Part shown: one piece after another, positions 60,033 through 62,362 of the stretch
Layout: each line of letters starts with the position of its first letter
Numbering within the stretch: the stretch's first letter is position 1
Source: Albugo candida
Lineage: Eukaryota > Oomycota > Peronosporomycetes > Albuginales > Albuginaceae
Assembly: GCA_905220665.1 (NCBI GenBank)
Contig: CAJNAR010000048.1
Location: forward strand, 1-62,362
DNA: 62,362 bases
Direction: 5' to 3'
The notes under the pieces: model-generated
Databases searched by the model: none
The model's input: the letters and a program-made list of their open reading frames with translations, nothing else
Told to the model about the DNA's origin: nothing
Program-made: the position numbers and the translations under genes

Positions 60033-60735
60033 CATTATAACAGCTTCTTCGCACCACGTGAGACGTCCACTATATTTGTATTCTACCCTCAAAAACGCCT
60101 GGAAACATTCCTTACGGTATCATACTCCGTCCTTTCACCTCGATTGCGATGAGCACCTTCATGTAACACACGACAACGATTACTTTTCAGGACGCCGTAA
60201 GAACTATGGAAGCGGTCTCAACGAATACAGTGCTGCAAAAGCCTCCATTCGTAAGTTGGTGACGTCGTGTTTGGTGCAAGTATATTGAATTGAACTCATT
60301 CGTGTGAACAAAAGTTTGTAGTTTTGGATCGTACTTCTAGTCATTCTTGGACTGCTGGGCTTTCCTCGGGATTTTAGATATTGCCCTATCAAGAAAGCTC
60401 ACGGATTCTTCCGTCATTCACATATAAAGCAGCTAGCTATTCCAGTGCAATACTTGTCATGATGTCTGTATTCGGTCTCTACGGACTTCATCAGCAACGA
60501 ATGTGTGTAGGAAAACGAAATTATGCACCTGATTCGGTACGTTTTCATCAGTGTAACAAAGAACCTCAACGACTCTCTCTTTTCTATTTTTAAGTTTGTC
60601 ATTTTGAGCATTGGAGGAGCAATTCTAGTGGCATTAGATGGATGCATAGCCATATTGCTTTGCAATATCACTCGAGAGGCTACTTCCACCGCGTTTGAAA
60701 CCCGCCAAGTCCGATCTTTGAGATGGCTGTTGTAA
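60033..60735 (+). CDS. Candidate multi-exon membrane protein (model with introns)
   Basis: A phase-consistent gene model exists. Exon 60033-60116 (ends LETFLT) is followed by an intron 60117-60190 (GTATCA...TTTTCAG). Exon 60191-60250 (DAVRTMEAVSTNTVLQKPPF) precedes an intron 60251-60321 (GTAAGT...TTTGTAG). Exon 60322-60444 (FWIVLLVILGLLGFPRDFRY...) precedes an intron 60445-60510 (GTGCAA...GTGTAG). Exon 60511-60735 carries a second hydrophobic stretch (FKFVILSIGGAILVALDGCI, then AILL) and ends TGGCTGTTGTAA. Every junction is in phase 0. Two membrane segments are visible; the 5' end is incomplete. An alternative splice (60251-60377, then 60537-60594) also keeps frame. The final TTGTAAGA could instead be a donor leading to more exons. 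The GTGCAA donor is weak. Family unknown. Confidence 0.4.
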
Positions 60736-61260
60736 GAATGCTCTTCATCTTCTCTTCCAAACACCCTCCGTGTTGGAGTTTGTCTAGTTTGTCTAAACGA
60801 AAAGCTTGCCGTATAGATTCATACAATCAGATTTTTTAAGTCGTGTGTGTTTGTTGGCCTTGTTAACTCTATAGCGGTGAGATTAATCTGCGACTTGTTT
60901 CTTTGAAAGCAGACGCAGTCCTATCCTAGAAATAATCTTCAATGCAACTTTTAAGTCATTTATTGTAAAGATCGCTCTCATTGTAGCTATACCGGTCTCT
61001 TTTCGGCTCATCATACACTAGCTCGAGTTGTTCAGTCAGGTTATTTGCCTAAAGAACGAACTTACCAGAAGAAACATACGCCTTTAGTATGTATCTACAA
61101 CGAGATTTTTTTTGCTTTCTCCACACTTTAGGGTAGTGAGATGTGTTGGTTCGAAACTACTACAAATTCTGTATCGATTAAAATTAATCAATTTCGCGTT
61201 CATACAGATGCAAATCATTGACTAACATGTCTCATGCACAGCAAAAACGCGGTGACAAAA
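60736..61260. other. No gene recognised
   Basis: Mostly unique A+T-rich sequence with only short ORFs. If the preceding gene continues past the TTGTAAGA at 60732, an intron would begin here. Confidence 0.4.
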
Positions 61261-61536
61261 TCACAAGGGTGTCCCAAATCCAGATTTTCTTTGACATTTT
61301 GAGCCCCCATTTTCGCGCGAAAAGCGATCCCATGAAAACCTTCGAGTCCTGCAGCATTGACTTTGGGCAAATCCATCTTGAGCTCCTATGATCATGCCTA
61401 CTTTTTGATTGGATTCGATCTTGTTCATGAATCTTCCTTGCATCCTCCAGTTATTGCAACTTTTCACGTTACGACTGCGGCTAACCTCCAGCCGCATTTT
61501 GAGTTTTTCCACGTCGATCTTGACTTCGCATACTAC
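61261..61536 (-). CDS. Weak hypothetical ORF (minus), overlaps a plus ORF
   Basis: Minus frame with charged, protein-like composition (VEKLKMRLEVSRSRNVKSC...IESNQKVGMIIGAQDGF...). It ends at 61261. The reading cannot be extended upstream without stops at about 61,550. A competing plus ORF at 61357-61686 (109 codons from TTG) is aromatic-rich (HFEFFHVDLDFAYYF) and antisense to it. Only one, if either, is real; the minus frame has the more ordinary composition. No family recognised. Confidence 0.2.
   Translation of the reverse strand, partial: VVCEVKIDVEKLKMRLEVSRSRNVKSCNNWRMQGRFMNKIESNQKVGMIIGAQDGFAQSQCCRTRRFSWDRFSRENGGSKCQRKSGFGTPL
61310..61323. promoter_or_regulatory. 14-bp perfect palindrome TTTTCGCGCGAAAA
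   Basis: A perfect palindrome containing TTTCGCGC on both strands, which matches the E2F/DP-type or MCB-like cell-cycle element pattern. It lies inside the weak ORF region, so a regulatory role is only a possibility. Confidence 0.25.
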
Positions 61537-61686
61537 TTCTGTGGCATCCTAAAGCTGAGTCATGTCTCTTTCTACGATTTATCTCTCTTCACGGACGTTC
61601 CTTCGCTCGGAAGAGGTCGCATTTTCATATTGGAAGCTGGGCGCACGATGGGAGCATTGGTCATCGTCCACGGCGTAGACACTTAG

Positions 61687-61963
61687 ACTCAGATTCCACA
61701 GCCACGCCCGCTTTACTGACAGAAATATTATACATAGAATATTATTCCTGGGCCTGTCATGAAGAACGGGAGGGACTCCAATTAGCTGTTAGAAGCTACC
61801 AGGTATTCGGCTGATCTTGAACTTGTAGAGATTGTGCAATCAGCTCGAGATGGGATGTTGCATCCTCGTGTCAGCGGTCAGACACAAGAATTTTTCGATT
61901 GGAGTATAAAAAGTCACGTACCGTCACATATTTTCGGAGAGAACTTTTGAGAGAGCCAACGCA
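61687..61963 (+). promoter_or_regulatory. Spacer with TATA-like box at 61905-61912
   Basis: No gene seen. TATAAAAA occurs about 100 bp upstream of the first in-frame ATG (62009) of the following ORF, a plausible core-promoter position. Nothing else notable. Confidence 0.25.
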
Positions 61964-62008
61964 TTGGATGTGGTCTGCAAAACATGGCTCTTAATTACGG
62001 ATGAAGCA

Positions 62009-62239
62009 ATGCAAAGTTCTTATAAAACAAAGAACAAAGGTTTGTGTACGTATCTGTTGTGGTACCAATTTGCTATCAAGTACTGCATAAGTTTCTCTCT
62101 ACAAAGGAAGATACTGAAAGCAGTGGATGACAACACACTTTTGTTTCGTGACATCCACCAATTTCCAGGCGAGTCAATCCGAAGGCATTCACTTTGCATC
62201 ATTCGTGTGTGCAGCTTGAATAAGACGTGTATGGAATAA
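62009..62239 (+). CDS. Hypothetical small protein
   Basis: ATG at 62009 gives 76 codons; the frame is open from 61964. It reads MQSSYKTKNKGLCTYLLWYQ and continues into a mildly hydrophobic stretch (FAIKYCISFSLQ), then ILKAVDDNTLLFRDIHQFPG and a Cys-containing end. It has five or six cysteines and no recognisable domain. A TATA-like box sits about 100 bp upstream. A minus ORF (62020-62202) is its shadow. Moderately protein-like; might be chance. Confidence 0.25.
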   Translation: MQSSYKTKNKGLCTYLLWYQFAIKYCISFSLQRKILKAVDDNTLLFRDIHQFPGESIRRHSLCIIRVCSLNKTCME

Positions 62240-62261
62240 TAGTCAAGTCGATTCTTTCACT

Positions 62262-62277
62262 CCCCGAAGAAGCGGGG
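62262..62277. other. GC-rich hairpin downstream of the last ORF
   Basis: CCCCG-AAGAAG-CGGGG, a 5-bp stem with a 6-nt loop, followed by TATTTTG. It is 22 bp after the ORF stop and may be a 3'-end structure. Short enough to be chance. Confidence 0.2.
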
Positions 62278-62362
62278 TATTTTGTGTGGATAAATGAGTG
62301 TGATCTTTGAAAACTCGAAAAGAAGCAAAATGAAAATGGCAGTTCTGGATTCAGATAGAAGT

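Noticed and set aside
60414..60764. 116-codon minus ORF as the gene at this locus
   Set aside because: It is antisense to the plus-strand exons that contain clear hydrophobic segments and in-phase splice sites. Its own composition shows no domain.

Overview
This is eukaryotic DNA dominated by one satellite-like tandem array. The probable host is a filamentous fungus or similar compact-genome eukaryote. The grounds are indirect: a decayed Tc1/mariner transposase whose motifs resemble fungal Tc1-like elements, and candidate GT-AG introns of only about 60-75 bp. I cannot name the species, and nothing looks prokaryotic.

Positions 1 to about 54,780 are about 90 head-to-tail copies of a unit of about 616 bp. 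The array is already in progress at base 1, so its left end lies outside the window. Three overlapping zones carry different unit subtypes: about 1-23,700, 23,700-37,228 and 37,229-54,398. Block duplications, truncated units, a 116-bp partial duplication present twice, an indel-rich zone (10.7-15.3 kb) and one ambiguous base (45,398) interrupt the regular period. Each unit carries a TATA-like box, a GTAAGT that could be a splice donor, a short inverted repeat and (in most copies) AATAAA, all on the plus strand. Many short ORFs recur on both strands. They look mostly like by-products of a stop-poor repeat, but the divergent last copy reads as one 152-codon open frame that the amplified copies split by a 1-nt difference. 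The array may therefore derive from a piece of coding sequence.

The right edge (54,399-55,165) is a divergent copy followed by a strongly decayed copy that still keeps register. It abuts a dead Tc1-like element (about 55,340-56,393).

From 56.4 kb to the end is single-copy sequence with gene fragments: a broken plus-strand coding stretch (56.9-57.3 kb), a pair of related fragments on opposite strands sharing 62-bp inverted arms (57.7-58.34 kb), a basic open exon (58.44-58.77 kb), a 228-bp foldback/MITE-like element (59,523-59,750), and a candidate multi-exon membrane protein (60,033-60,735). Two weaker ORF regions follow to the end. None of the unique genes could be assigned a function.
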